A stretch of DNA of 64,000 nucleotides from positions 1,178,001-1,242,000 of the forward strand of contig NZ_QQNB01000001.1 in NCBI RefSeq assembly GCF_003345355.1, read 5' to 3'. The translations under genes were made by a program, and so were the position numbers. Within the stretch, counting starts at the first letter, position 1. The number at the start of each line of letters is the position of its first letter. The stretch comes from Sphingomonas aracearum. Its GTDB lineage: Bacteria; Pseudomonadota; Alphaproteobacteria; Sphingomonadales; Sphingomonadaceae. The notes under the pieces were generated by a model, which saw only the letters and a program-made list of their open reading frames with translations, was not told the DNA's origin and searched no databases. Below, piece after piece: positions 38,126 to 47,486 of the stretch.

Positions 38126-38138
38126 GGAACTTTCTTCG

Positions 38139-38894
38139 TCAGCGCGCCAGCCAGCCGCCATCCACCGGCAGCGTCACGCCATGGATGTAATCCGCCGCCG
38201 GGGACGCCAGGAACACCGCGGTGCCGGCGATGTCCTTCGGATCGCCCCACCGGCCCGCGGGGATGCGATCGAGAATCGCCTTGCTGCGGTCTGCGTCCGC
38301 GCGCAGCGCCTCGGTGTTGTTGGTTTCGATATAGCCCGGCGCGATGGCGTTCACGTTGACGCCCTTGGCCGCCCATTCGTTGGCCAGGATCTTGGTGATG
38401 CCCGACACGCCGTGCTTCGCGGCGGTGTAGCTCGGCACACGGATGCCGCCTTGGAAGGACAACAGGGAGGCGATGTTCACCACCTTGCCGCGCCCCTGCG
38501 CCAGCATGTGCTTCGCCGCCGCCTGGGTCAGGAAGAACAGGGTCTTCAGGTTGGTGTCCATCACCGCATCCCAGTCCGCCTCGGAGAACTCCACCGAGTC
38601 CGCGCGGCGGATGATGCCGGCATTGTTGACCAGGATGTCGATGCCGCCCAGCTCGGCCACGGTGGTGGCAACCACCTCCTCGACCGGCGCGGTGCTCGAC
38701 AGATCGGCCTTGATCGACACGAACTTGCGGCCGGTCGCTTCGACCAGCGTCCTGGTTTCGGCGGGCTCGGAGCGGCCCGCCACCGCGACGTCGGCGCCTG
38801 CCCCGGCAAGGGCGACGGCGATCGCCTGGCCGATGCCGGTGTTCGCGCCGGTGACGAGGGCGCGGCGCCCGGTGAGATCGAAGGGGGTGGTCAT
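38139..38894 (-). CDS. kduD: 2-dehydro-3-deoxy-D-gluconate 5-dehydrogenase
   Basis: Short-chain dehydrogenase that reduces 2,5-diketo-3-deoxygluconate to KDG in pectin degradation. 251 residues (E. coli KduD 253). Cofactor loop TGANTGIGQA, then NNAGIIRRAD, the catalytic Tyr and Lys in YTAAKHGVSG and the substrate-loop AIAPGYIETNNT, the last typical of KduD. It follows kduI, separated by 152 bases almost entirely occupied by a palindromic element whose nearest arm ends 15 bases before the start codon. Confidence 0.92.
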   Translation of the reverse strand: MTTPFDLTGRRALVTGANTGIGQAIAVALAGAGADVAVAGRSEPAETRTLVEATGRKFVSIKADLSSTAPVEEVVATTVAELGGIDILVNNAGIIRRADSVEFSEADWDAVMDTNLKTLFFLTQAAAKHMLAQGRGKVVNIASLLSFQGGIRVPSYTAAKHGVSGITKILANEWAAKGVNVNAIAPGYIETNNTEALRADADRSKAILDRIPAGRWGDPKDIAGTAVFLASPAADYIHGVTLPVDGGWLAR

Positions 38895-38908
38895 GCTTCA
38901 CTCGCTAA

Positions 38909-39036
38909 CTCCCCTCCCTGGAAGGGAGGGGTCGGGGGTGGGTCCTGTCCGGGCGGTACGGCGGCGATCGAACCCGCGGCTTCCGCAGCGCGAGCACTCC
39001 ACCCACCCCCAGCCCCTCCCTTTGCAGGGAGGGGAG
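38909..39036. repeat. Short palindromic element (family C) filling the kduI-kduD gap
   Basis: Two inverted arms: 38909-38943, beginning CTCCCCTCCCTGGAAGGGAG, and 39001-39036, beginning ACCCACCCCCAGCCCCTCCC. Each arm holds its own small hairpin (CCCCTCCC/GGGAGGGG). The spacer is 57 bases. The first arm matches 50540-50574 at 33 of 35 bases, where the same arms bracket a DUF559 gene. This copy is therefore a short, gene-less version. It ends 11 bases from the kduI stop. Confidence 0.8.
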
Positions 39037-39046
39037 CAGTTCGGCC

Positions 39047-39889
39047 TTACGCCAGCTGGCAGATATCCAGCACGTGCATGTCGGTATAATCCTGGTTCTC
39101 GCCGGCCATCGCCCAGATGAAGGCATAGGACTTCGTGCCCGCGCCCATGTGGATCGACCAGGGCGGGGAGATCACCGCTTCCTCGTTCTGCATCACGATG
39201 TGGCGGGTGGCCTCGCCCTCGCCCATGAAGTGCATCACACGGTCGGTGTCGAGATTGTCGAGCTCGAAGTAGAAATAGACCTCGCTGCGGCGCTCGTGGA
39301 TGTGCGGCGGCATGGTGTTCCACACCGAGCCTTCCTTCAGCACCGTCAGCCCCATCACCAGCTGCGCGGAGTCGCAGATGCCCGGGATCACCATCTGGAA
39401 GATCGTGCGCTCGTTCGATTCGGCCAGGCTGCCGCGCTCCAGCGCGGTCGCGTCCTTGGTGGAGATCAGCTTGGTCGCGAACGCCTTGTGCGCCGGGCAG
39501 GACGCCAGGTAGAAACGCGCGCCCTCGCCGGCGAATGCCACGTCCCTGGCGCCCATCGTCACGTACAGGCAGTCCTTGTTGCCCAGCGTGAAGGTCTCGC
39601 CGTCGACGGTGACGGTGCCTTCCACCTTGCCGACATTGACGACGGCCAGCTCGCGGCGCTCCAGGAAGGGGTGCCCGGCGGCGGACGCCGGCTCGGTCTG
39701 GTCGGGCAGCTTCACCGCACCGCCGGCCACCGCGACGCCGCCGATCACGAAGCGCTCGGCATGCGTGTAGTTCAGCACGCACTCGCCATCGCGGAACAGG
39801 TCCTGGATCAGGTAGCGGTCGCGCAGCTCGTCGTTGGAGACGCACTCCATCATGTCGGGATGGGTCGCGTAGTAGGTGCGTTCGAACAT
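39047..39889 (-). CDS. kduI: 4-deoxy-L-threo-5-hexosulose-uronate ketol-isomerase
   Basis: Cupin-fold isomerase converting 5-keto-4-deoxyuronate from unsaturated pectin fragments to 2,5-diketo-3-deoxygluconate. 280 residues (E. coli 278). Metal ligands are in [20 protein letters not shown] (His-x-His and Glu) and the later WSIHMGAG. The N-terminal YYATHPDMM and [17 protein letters not shown] are family signatures. GGAGTTTCAC precedes the ATG. Twenty bases separate it from uxaC upstream, consistent with one operon. Confidence 0.95.
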   Translation of the reverse strand: MFERTYYATHPDMMECVSNDELRDRYLIQDLFRDGECVLNYTHAERFVIGGVAVAGGAVKLPDQTEPASAAGHPFLERRELAVVNVGKVEGTVTVDGETFTLGNKDCLYVTMGARDVAFAGEGARFYLASCPAHKAFATKLISTKDATALERGSLAESNERTIFQMVIPGICDSAQLVMGLTVLKEGSVWNTMPPHIHERRSEVYFYFELDNLDTDRVMHFMGEGEATRHIVMQNEEAVISPPWSIHMGAGTKSYAFIWAMAGENQDYTDMHVLDICQLA

Positions 39890-39909
39890 GTGAAACTCCG
39901 TTTCAGATA

Positions 39910-41352
39910 TCAGGTTGCCTGCGCTGCCGGGGCCGATTGGTCAACCCGGTAGGCGCGCCGGACGAGGGTGGAGGTGAGATCCGTGGCCAGCTCGGCGGCT
40001 TCCCAATCCTCCAGTCGCCCCTCGGCGACCAGGCGGGCGAGAAAGGCGCAGTCGACGCGCCGCGCGACATCGTGCCGCGCGGGGATCGACAGAAAGGCGC
40101 GGGTGTCGTCGTTGAAGCCCACCGTGTTGTAGAAGCCGGCGGTTTCCGTCGTCATCTCGCGAAAGCGGCGCATGCCTTCGGGTGAGTCATGGAACCACCA
40201 GGACGGCCCCAGCTTCAGGCAGGGGTAATGGCCGGCCAGCGGGGCCAGCTCGCGGGCATAGGTCGATTCGTCCAGCGTGAAGAGGATGATCGCCAGGTCC
40301 GTCTCGGTGCCGACCACGTCGAGCATCGGCCTGAGCGCGTGAACATAGTCGGTGCGGCCGGGAATGTCGGCGCCCTTGTCGCGCCCGTGGCTGGCGAACA
40401 GGCCGGCATTGTGGTTGCGCACGGAACCGGGATGGATCTGCATCACCATGCCGTCGTCGCGGCTCATCTTCGCCATTTCGGTGAGCATCTGCGCGCGGAA
40501 CAGCTCGGCATCCGCGGGCGTCCAGCTTCCGCCTACGATGCGACCGAACAGCGCCTCGCACTCCGCGGGTGAAAGGTTGGCGGTGGCCGCCGTCGGATGG
40601 CCGTGGTCGGTCGCCGTTGCACCCATCGAGCGGAAGAACGCGCGGCGGTTGCGATGCGCGGCAAGATAGCCCTGCCAGCCGTGCACGTCCTCGCCGGTCA
40701 GCTCCCCGAAAGCCGCCAGCGCGCCGGCGAACTGCTCGTGCTCCACGTCGATCACGCCGTCCGGGCGATAGGTGGTGACGACGCGCCCGCCCCAGCCGGA
40801 GCGACGGATCGCGGCATGGTGCGCCAGATCGTCCTGCGCGCCCTCGGTGGTGGCGAGGAAGTCGATGCGGAAGCGGTCGAACAGCGCGCGCGGGCGGAAG
40901 GCGTCGCTCGCCAGCTTCTCCGCGATCGTATCGTAATAAAGGTCGGCCGTGTCCGCCTCCAGGCGAACCGCCATCCCGAATACTTCGGCAAAGGCGTGGT
41001 CGAGCCACAGGCGCGACGGCGTGCCGCGGAACAGGTGATAGTTGGCGGCGAACAACGCCCAGGCCGCCCGCGGGTCGGTCGCCGGCACGCCCCCCTTGTG
41101 CGGCACGCGCAGCGCATCCAGGCTCACACCCTGGCTGTAGAGCATGCGATAGAGGTAATGGTCCGGCGCCAGCAGGAGCTCGGTGGCGTTGGTCCAGTTC
41201 GCATCCGTCGCGAACCAGGCCGGATCGGTGTGGCCATGGGGGCTGACGATCGGCAGGTCGGCGATCTCGCGGTACAGGTCGCGCGCGATCGAGCGGCTAT
41301 GCTCGTCCGCCGGAAACAGGCGATCGGGATCCAGCGTCAACGGACGGGCCAT
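39910..41352 (-). CDS. uxaC: Uronate isomerase
   Basis: Interconverts D-glucuronate with D-fructuronate and D-galacturonate with D-tagaturonate, the first catabolic step for free hexuronates. 480 residues (E. coli 470). Amidohydrolase-like metal site: [12 protein letters not shown] near residue 38; then [33 protein letters not shown] and [16 protein letters not shown] strong GGGAGG lies five bases before the ATG. First gene of uxaC-kduI-kduD-kdgK; a LacI-type operator candidate sits 45-59 bases upstream of the start. Confidence 0.96.
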   Translation of the reverse strand: MARPLTLDPDRLFPADEHSRSIARDLYREIADLPIVSPHGHTDPAWFATDANWTNATELLLAPDHYLYRMLYSQGVSLDALRVPHKGGVPATDPRAAWALFAANYHLFRGTPSRLWLDHAFAEVFGMAVRLEADTADLYYDTIAEKLASDAFRPRALFDRFRIDFLATTEGAQDDLAHHAAIRRSGWGGRVVTTYRPDGVIDVEHEQFAGALAAFGELTGEDVHGWQGYLAAHRNRRAFFRSMGATATDHGHPTAATANLSPAECEALFGRIVGGSWTPADAELFRAQMLTEMAKMSRDDGMVMQIHPGSVRNHNAGLFASHGRDKGADIPGRTDYVHALRPMLDVVGTETDLAIILFTLDESTYARELAPLAGHYPCLKLGPSWWFHDSPEGMRRFREMTTETAGFYNTVGFNDDTRAFLSIPARHDVARRVDCAFLARLVAEGRLEDWEAAELATDLTSTLVRRAYRVDQSAPAAQAT

Positions 41353-41396
41353 TCCATCCTCCCTTCATCAAGGCCGCCGATTGGCGATCGACCAAC

Positions 41397-41411
41397 TGGT
41401 AACCGGTGTCA
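41397..41411. promoter_or_regulatory. Candidate LacI-family operator upstream of uxaC
   Basis: TGGTAACCGGTGTCA, with a central ACCGGT palindrome. It matches, in reverse complement, the site upstream of uxaA (42524-42537): both contain GGTAACCGGT then TC two bases later. It lies between the LacI-family gene and uxaC, in position to repress the uxaC operon. Confidence 0.7.
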
Positions 41412-41438
41412 GCATTACTTGCAACCGCCCGCACAGCC

Positions 41439-42458
41439 TCAATCGGCGGGTGGCGGCGCAACCGAGGCCCGGCGGATCAGCGTGGAAAGAAAGCGGCTCG
41501 GCTCCTCCACCTCCTGCTCCCCGCCGATCAGCTTCAGCGCGGCGGTCCGCGCCATGGAGATGCTCGGCCAGCGCACGGTGGTGAGCGGCGGCCACAGATG
41601 CGCGGCGATCGGCGTGTCGTCGAAGCCGATCACCGACAGGTCGCGCGGCACGTCCAGTCCGCGCGCGCGGGCGGCATGAACGAGGCCGGCGGCCATTTCG
41701 TCATTGGCGCAGAAGATCGCGGTGGGACGCGGCGACAGGTCGAGCAGCCTCTCGCCGGCTTCCTGCCCGGATTCGAAGGTATAACTGCCCTGCGCGATCC
41801 ACGAGCGCGGGAGCGCCAGTTCCGCCGCGGCGACGGCCTCCTCGAACCCCGCCCGGCGCTCGGCTGCGGAGAGGAAGCCGTCCGGCCCCGCGACATGGCC
41901 GATGCGGCGATGCCCCTGCTCGACCAGGTAGGACACGGCGTGGCGCACGGCCTCCCGATCGTTGGAGGCGACGGTGCTCGCCGGGTCGCCGGCCACCGCG
42001 CTCATCCGCACATGGCGGCATCCCAGCGCCCGGCAGAGGTCCACCACCGGCGGGAGATCGCCCACCGGCGGCATCAGCAGCACGCCGAACGGCCGCTGCC
42101 GCTCGATAAAGGCGCGCAGGTCGTCCAGCATCGTCGGCGATCCGCGGCGCACCGGCCGCACCACCAGCTCGAATTCGGAGCCGGCGACGCCTTCCAGCAG
42201 GCCTTGCTGCACGTTCATCACGGTTTGCGCGTTGGGATTGTCGTGCACCAGCGCGATCAGGAAGTTGCGGCGCAGGGCCAGCGCGCGCGCCTGCGGGTTG
42301 GGAACATAACCAAGCTCGGCGATCACCTGTTCGACGCGGCGGCGCGTCTCCTCGCCGAGCAGCGCGGACCGGTTGATGACCCGGCTGACGGTTTTCTTGG
42401 AAACGCCGGCGAGCCGCGCCACGTCGTTGATCGTCGCCTGTCCGCCGCTGCGCTCCAT
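41439..42458 (-). CDS. LacI-family regulator of uronate catabolism
   Basis: 339 residues from MERSGGQATINDVARLAGVS. The helix-turn-helix and hinge region TINDVARLAGVSKKTVSRVI is classic LacI, followed by a periplasmic-binding-like effector domain (FLIALVHDNPNAQTVMNVQQG; GFDDTPIAAHLWPPLTTV). The longer open frame adds 43 residues before the helix-turn-helix and would overlap the operator, so it was rejected. It lies between the two uronate operons with similar palindromes at both promoters, and so probably represses both. The effector is likely a uronate or KDG, by inference. Confidence 0.92.
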   Translation of the reverse strand: MERSGGQATINDVARLAGVSKKTVSRVINRSALLGEETRRRVEQVIAELGYVPNPQARALALRRNFLIALVHDNPNAQTVMNVQQGLLEGVAGSEFELVVRPVRRGSPTMLDDLRAFIERQRPFGVLLMPPVGDLPPVVDLCRALGCRHVRMSAVAGDPASTVASNDREAVRHAVSYLVEQGHRRIGHVAGPDGFLSAAERRAGFEEAVAAAELALPRSWIAQGSYTFESGQEAGERLLDLSPRPTAIFCANDEMAAGLVHAARARGLDVPRDLSVIGFDDTPIAAHLWPPLTTVRWPSISMARTAALKLIGGEQEVEEPSRFLSTLIRRASVAPPPAD

Positions 42459-42523
42459 GCCGATGCTGTAGCCCGGCGGGCGGCAACCGCAAAGCTTGCC
42501 CTGTGCGCGCCCGCAGTTCATAA

Positions 42524-42537
42524 GGAAACCGGTTACC
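42524..42537. promoter_or_regulatory. Candidate LacI-family operator in the divergent lacI-uxaA promoter
   Basis: GGAAACCGGTTACC, centred on the palindrome AACCGGTT, 12 bases before the uxaA start and 66 bases from the regulator start. Shares GGTAACCGGT with the uxaC site. The position allows control of uxaA-uxuB-exuT and autoregulation. Confidence 0.72.
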
Positions 42538-42549
42538 CACGGGAGAGAG

Positions 42550-44034
42550 ATGGTGGCGCGGGCGGTACGCGTGAGCGCGGGCGACAATGTCGCGACACTG
42601 CTGCAGGATTGCGCCGCGGGCGAGCCGGTGGAGGCTGGCGACGCGTCCGTGGTCGCGCGCGAGGCCGTGCCGCGCGGTCACAAGATCGCCCTGGGCCGGA
42701 TCGAGGCGGGGCAGGAGGTCGTGAAGTTCGGCTTCCCGATCGGACGGGCACAGCGCGCGATCGGCGAAGGGGAACACGTCCATTCCGCCAATCTGGGCAC
42801 CGCCCTGGCGGGCACGCTGGACTATGCCTTCCGACCGTCCGCGCCCCTTGCTCCTCCCTCGACAGGCGCAACCACCTTTCGCGGCTATGTCCGGCCGGAC
42901 GGGCGGGTAGGCACGCGCAACGAGATCTGGGTGCTGCCGACGGTGGGCTGCGTCGCGCGCACCGCGCAGCGCATCGCCGCGGCGGCTGCCGCCAGCCATG
43001 CCGGCCGGATCGACGGCGTGCACGCCTTCACCCATCCCCATGGCTGCTCGCAGCTCGGCGACGACCTGGGCGGCACCCGCGCGATCCTGACGGCGCTGGC
43101 CGATCATCCGAACGCCGGCGGCGTGCTGATCGTCGGGCTCGGCTGCGAGGAGAACCAGCTTTCCGGGATCCTCGCCGCGCTGCCGGAAGCGCGGCGTCCG
43201 TTCGTGCGCACGCTCGTCACCCAGCTCGCCGGCGACGAGCAGGCGGAGGGGGAAAGGCTGGTTGCCGAGCTGGTCGGGATCGCGTCGCAGGCAAGGCGGG
43301 AGGAGGTCGGGCTCGACCGGCTGGTGCTGGGCGTGAAATGCGGCGGCTCGGATGGCCTTTCCGGCCTCACCGCGAACCCGCTGGTCGGCCGCATGAGCGA
43401 CCGCGTCGCCGGCGCCGGCGGAAGCGTGCTGCTCACCGAGATCCCCGAAGTGTTCGGCGCCGAGCAGATCCTGATGAACCGCGCCGCCGACGAGCAGGTT
43501 TTCGCGCGCGTGGTCGGGCTGGTCAACGGCTTCAAGCGCTACTTCCTGGACCACGGCCAGCCGGTGTCGGAGAACCCCTCGCCCGGCAATGTCGCGGGCG
43601 GCATCACCACGCTGGAGGAAAAGTCGCTCGGCGCGGTGCAGAAGGGCGGACAGGCGACCGTCACCGACGTGATCGGTTACGGCGGGCAGGTGAGCCGGCC
43701 CGGCCTCACCCTGCTGGAGGCGCCGGGCAACGACGCGGTTTCCTCCACCGCGCTGGCCGCGGCGGGGGCGACCGCGATCCTGTTCACCACCGGCCGCGGC
43801 ACGCCGCTCGGCTTTCCCGTGCCCACGGTGAAGATCGCTTCCAACAGCGACCTGGCGGCACGCAAGCCCGGCTGGATCGACTTCGATGCCGGCCGCGCGC
43901 TGGAGGACGGGCTCGACGCCACCGCCGAGGCGCTGCTCGCCCGCATCGCTGCCATCGCCAGCGGCGAGGAAACCGCGGCCGAGCGCAACGACGAGCGCGA
44001 GATCGCCATCTGGAAGCGCGGAGTGACGCTGTGA
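42550..44034 (+). CDS. uxaA: Altronate dehydratase
   Basis: Dehydrates D-altronate to KDG. 494 residues. The N-terminal SAF domain (VSAGDNVATLLQD; VPRGHKIALGRIEAG) is fused to the large UxaA domain (GYVRPDGRVGTRNEIWVLPTVG; HPHGCSQLGDD; KCGGSDGLSGLTANP; GCEENQ), with cysteines suited to an iron centre. Start at ATG 42550 with GGGAGAGAG upstream; the longer frame overlaps the operator. Stop overlaps the next start (GTGA). Altronate normally comes from tagaturonate, the galacturonate branch. Confidence 0.95.
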   Translation: MVARAVRVSAGDNVATLLQDCAAGEPVEAGDASVVAREAVPRGHKIALGRIEAGQEVVKFGFPIGRAQRAIGEGEHVHSANLGTALAGTLDYAFRPSAPLAPPSTGATTFRGYVRPDGRVGTRNEIWVLPTVGCVARTAQRIAAAAAASHAGRIDGVHAFTHPHGCSQLGDDLGGTRAILTALADHPNAGGVLIVGLGCEENQLSGILAALPEARRPFVRTLVTQLAGDEQAEGERLVAELVGIASQARREEVGLDRLVLGVKCGGSDGLSGLTANPLVGRMSDRVAGAGGSVLLTEIPEVFGAEQILMNRAADEQVFARVVGLVNGFKRYFLDHGQPVSENPSPGNVAGGITTLEEKSLGAVQKGGQATVTDVIGYGGQVSRPGLTLLEAPGNDAVSSTALAAAGATAILFTTGRGTPLGFPVPTVKIASNSDLAARKPGWIDFDAGRALEDGLDATAEALLARIAAIASGEETAAERNDEREIAIWKRGVTL

Positions 44035-45470
44035 ACCGATTGTCGCGCGCCACCCTGGGCCAGGTGCCGGAGGCGATCCCCGCGCCCCGCCAGCGACCGG
44101 AGCCGCAGATCGGCATCGTGCATTTCGGCCCCGGCGCATTCCACCGCGCGCATCAGGCCGCCTATGTCGACACGCTGCTCGCGCACGATCCGCGCTGGGG
44201 CATCGCCGCCGTCTCCCTGCGCAGCCGTGGCACGGTGGCGGCGCTCGCCGGGCAGGACGGGCTCTACACGCTGGCGGTGCGCGACACGGAATCGTCGATG
44301 CGCGTGATCGGCGCGCACCGGCGCTTCCTGGCACCCGATGAGGCGCCGGCGGTGCAGGCGTTGCTGGCCGACCCGGCGGTGCGGCTGGTCACCTCCACCG
44401 TGACCGAGAAGGGCTATTGCCTGGCCCCGGACGGCACGCTGGACCTGGCGCATCCCGACATCGCCCACGACCTCGCCGGAACGGACGTGCCACGCAGCCT
44501 GATCGGCTGGCTGGTCGCAGGGCTCGCCGCCCGGCGCGGGGCGAGGCTCGCGCCGTTCGTGCCGATGCCGTGCGACAATCTCGCCAGCAACGGCCGCAAG
44601 CTGCACGCCGCTTTGGTCGCGTTCGCCCGCGCGCGCGACACCGATCTGGCCGACTGGATCCACGGCGAGGTGCGCGTGCCCTGCACCATGGTCGATTCCA
44701 TCACGCCGGCCGCCGACGATGCGCTGTACGCGGCGGTTGCCGCCGAACTCGGGCTGGAGGATCGTGCCGCCGTGCAGCGTGAGGCCTTCACGCAATGGGT
44801 GATCGAGGATGTGGGCGTGCCGCTCGGCCCCGATCTCGCCTCGGCCGGGGCGACCCTCACCGCCGATGTCGCGGGATATGAGAAGGCCAAGCTGCGCATC
44901 CTCAACGGCGCGCATTCCACCCTGGCCTATGCCGGGCTGCTGCGCGGCCATGCCAGCGTCGCCGAGGCGATGGGCGATCCCGCGCTTGCCGCCTTTGTGG
45001 AAGCGATGCTGCGCGAGGAAGTGCAGCCGATGCTACCGCCGGTCGCCGGGCTGGACCTCGATGCCTATCGCGCGGCGGTGCTGCAGCGCTTCCGCAATCC
45101 GGTGATCGTCCACCGGCTCGACCAGATCGCGATCGACGGCTCGCAGAAGCTGCCCTATCGCCTGGGCGACACGCTGGCCGCGAACCGTGCGGCCGGGCGG
45201 ATGCCCGCGCGGGCGGCGGCGGCGCTCGGCTGCTGGGTGGCGTTCCTGGCGCAGCGCACGCGGACAGGCACCGCCATCGCCGATCCGCACGGCGAGGCGT
45301 TGGCGCGCCTCGCGCAGGGCTCGCCGCGCGAGATCGTGCGCCGACTGGCGGAAGCGGGGATCGGCCTGCCCCCTGCCCTGCTCGAGGACGCACCCTTGCT
45401 GGCGGCGGTGGAGGCATCGGCACAGGCGGCGGCGGACGGAAACTGGCCGCAGGTCTTCACCGCCGAATAA
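44031..45470 (+). CDS. Mannitol dehydrogenase-family hexuronate reductase (UxuB-type)
   Basis: 479 residues, NAD(P)-dependent long-chain polyol dehydrogenase. The N-terminal IGIVHFGPGAFHRAHQAAY and later VTEKGYCL, MPCDNLASNGRKL, KLRILNGAHSTLAY match fructuronate reductase (UxuB) and mannitol dehydrogenase, not the tagaturonate reductase UxaB subgroup. GTG start overlaps the uxaA stop. Because its partner is altronate dehydratase and no mannonate dehydratase gene is in the window, it may reduce tagaturonate here, or supply mannonate to a dehydratase elsewhere. Confidence 0.9.
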   Translation: MNRLSRATLGQVPEAIPAPRQRPEPQIGIVHFGPGAFHRAHQAAYVDTLLAHDPRWGIAAVSLRSRGTVAALAGQDGLYTLAVRDTESSMRVIGAHRRFLAPDEAPAVQALLADPAVRLVTSTVTEKGYCLAPDGTLDLAHPDIAHDLAGTDVPRSLIGWLVAGLAARRGARLAPFVPMPCDNLASNGRKLHAALVAFARARDTDLADWIHGEVRVPCTMVDSITPAADDALYAAVAAELGLEDRAAVQREAFTQWVIEDVGVPLGPDLASAGATLTADVAGYEKAKLRILNGAHSTLAYAGLLRGHASVAEAMGDPALAAFVEAMLREEVQPMLPPVAGLDLDAYRAAVLQRFRNPVIVHRLDQIAIDGSQKLPYRLGDTLAANRAAGRMPARAAAALGCWVAFLAQRTRTGTAIADPHGEALARLAQGSPREIVRRLAEAGIGLPPALLEDAPLLAAVEASAQAAADGNWPQVFTAE

Positions 45471-45524
45471 CAATCGCACCACAAGGGCCCGGCAAGAGGC
45501 CAGACACAAGGAAGAGGCAAGCGC

Positions 45525-46829
45525 ATGGCCACGCAGGATCTGAAAGACGCGATCGCCGCCGAACCGGTGGCCGCGCCCGCGGTATCCGCGGTGGGGCGAT
45601 ACCGGTGGATGATCTGCTCGCTGCTGTTCGCGGCCACCGCGATCAACTATGTCGACCGGCAGATGATCGGGGTGCTGAAGCCCACGATCTCCAAGGAGCT
45701 CGGCTGGTCGGAAACGACCTATGCCGACATCGTCTTCTGGTTCCAGTGCGCCTATGCGCTGGGTTATCTCACCTTCGGCCGGCTGGTGGACGCGGTGGGC
45801 GCCCGGATCGGCTATTCGATCGCGTTCGTCGTATGGACCCTCGGCCATACCTTGTGCGGATTCGTGAACAGCGCGTTCCAGTTCTCGGTCGCCCGCTTCA
45901 TCCTGGGCATCGGCGAAAGCGGCAATTTCCCCAGCGGCATCAAGTCGGTGACCGAGTGGTTTCCCGCCAGGGAGCGCGCGTTCGCCACCGGCGTGTTCAA
46001 CGCCGGCTCGAATGTCGGCGCGATCATCACCCCTCTGGTCGTCCCGGCGCTGACCATCGCCTATGGCTGGCGCATGACGTTCGTCGTCACCGGCGCGGCG
46101 AGCCTCGTCTGGCTGGTCGCCTGGATCGCGCTGTACCGGCGCCCGCGCGAATCGACCAAGGTTTCCGCCGCGGAACTCGCCTATATCGAGAGCGATCCCG
46201 CCGATCCCGTCGGCAAGGTCGGCCTGGGACGGATCATGCGCTGCAAGGAAACCTGGGGCTATGCCTTCAGCCGCTTCCTCATCGATCCGGTCTGGTGGCT
46301 GTTCCTGTTCTGGACGCCCGACTTCCTGGGCAAGACCTATGGCCTCGATCTCAAGAATTTCGGGCCGCCGCTCGTCGCCATCTACGTGATCTCGGACGTC
46401 GGCAGCATCGCCGGCGGCTGGGCCTCGTCGCGGCTGATGAAGCGCGGCTGGTCGGCGAACGCCGCGCGCAAGACGGTGCTGTTCGCCTGCGCGCTGCTGG
46501 CGATGCCGATCGTGACCGCGCAATATATCTCCAGCCTGTGGCTGGCGGTGGCGGTGGTGGGACTGGCGACGGCGGCGCACCAGGCGTTCTCCGCCAATCT
46601 CTACACGATCCCGTCCGACCTGTTCCCGCGCGGGGCGGTCGGCTCCGTGATCGGCATCGGCGGCACGGTGGGCGCGATCGGCGGCATGCTGATGGCCAAG
46701 TTCGTCGGCCAGGTGCTGGAGACGACCGGCAGCTATTCGCTGATCTTCGCGGTGGCGGGCGGGGCATACCTGCTGGCGTTTCTGCTGCTGCAGGCGCTTT
46801 CGCCGCGATTGGCGCGAGTGACCGTCTAG
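45525..46829 (+). CDS. exuT: Hexuronate MFS transporter, ExuT-type
   Basis: 434-residue major facilitator of the anion:cation symporter family, importing galacturonate/glucuronate with protons. Twelve transmembrane helices are expected. Family marks are AINYVDRQMIGVLKP in TM1, GRLVDAVGARIGY, and the ACS motif GESGNFPSGIKSVTEWFP; NAGSNVGAIITPLVVP follows in TM5. AAGGAAGAGG precedes the ATG. It follows the reductase by 54 bases and folK by overlap-like spacing (four bases), so folK may be transcribed with it. Confidence 0.93.
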   Translation: MATQDLKDAIAAEPVAAPAVSAVGRYRWMICSLLFAATAINYVDRQMIGVLKPTISKELGWSETTYADIVFWFQCAYALGYLTFGRLVDAVGARIGYSIAFVVWTLGHTLCGFVNSAFQFSVARFILGIGESGNFPSGIKSVTEWFPARERAFATGVFNAGSNVGAIITPLVVPALTIAYGWRMTFVVTGAASLVWLVAWIALYRRPRESTKVSAAELAYIESDPADPVGKVGLGRIMRCKETWGYAFSRFLIDPVWWLFLFWTPDFLGKTYGLDLKNFGPPLVAIYVISDVGSIAGGWASSRLMKRGWSANAARKTVLFACALLAMPIVTAQYISSLWLAVAVVGLATAAHQAFSANLYTIPSDLFPRGAVGSVIGIGGTVGAIGGMLMAKFVGQVLETTGSYSLIFAVAGGAYLLAFLLLQALSPRLARVTV

Positions 46830-46833
46830 CCGC

Positions 46834-47310
46834 ATGGCCCTGTACGCAGTCGCGATCGGCAGCAACCGCCGCGGGCGGCATGGCGGCCCGCAGGCGGAGG
46901 TGCGGGCCGCCCTTGCCGCGCTCCGGCCCGTGGCCGTCGCTCCCCTGCTGCCGTCGGCGCCGCTCGGCCCGTCGACGCGCCGCTTCGTCAACACCGCGGC
47001 GCTGATCGACACGGACGAGGAGCCCCCCGCTTTGCTCGCCCGGCTGAAGCGGATCGAGCGCGATTTCGGCCGGCGTGCCGGACGGCGGTGGGGCGCACGG
47101 GTGATCGATCTGGATATCGTGTTCTGGTCCGGGGGAGCCTTTGCCGCACCGGGCCTGTGCGTGCCGCATCCGGCCTTTCGCGAGCGTGGTTTCGTGCTGG
47201 AGCCGCTGCTGCACATCGCCCCGCACTGGCGCGATCCGCTGACCGGCCGGACCGTGCGCCAGCTGGCGCATCGGCTCCGCGCGGTTGACCGGCGTCCGGC
47301 ACGCGCCTAA
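46834..47310 (+). CDS. folK: 2-amino-4-hydroxy-6-hydroxymethyldihydropteridine pyrophosphokinase
   Basis: Transfers pyrophosphate from ATP to the pterin in folate synthesis. 158 residues. The N-terminal YAVAIGSNRRG, the signature RRWGARVIDLDIVFW (catalytic acidic residues) and PHPAFRERGFVLEPL are intact. It begins four bases after the exuT stop, an unusual partner. Other fol genes are absent. A tRNA gene follows 16 bases later. Confidence 0.93.
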   Translation: MALYAVAIGSNRRGRHGGPQAEVRAALAALRPVAVAPLLPSAPLGPSTRRFVNTAALIDTDEEPPALLARLKRIERDFGRRAGRRWGARVIDLDIVFWSGGAFAAPGLCVPHPAFRERGFVLEPLLHIAPHWRDPLTGRTVRQLAHRLRAVDRRPARA

Positions 47311-47326
47311 TCGGCGGCGCTTGGGC

Positions 47327-47402
<76 letters not shown>

Positions 47403-47486
47403 CTCTCTTCCTGACGGATCCGCCGGACTGCGGCCGACCGCCACGCGAAGGCCTTGCCGCGGGCCGGGCGCGCGGTAGGATCGGTC

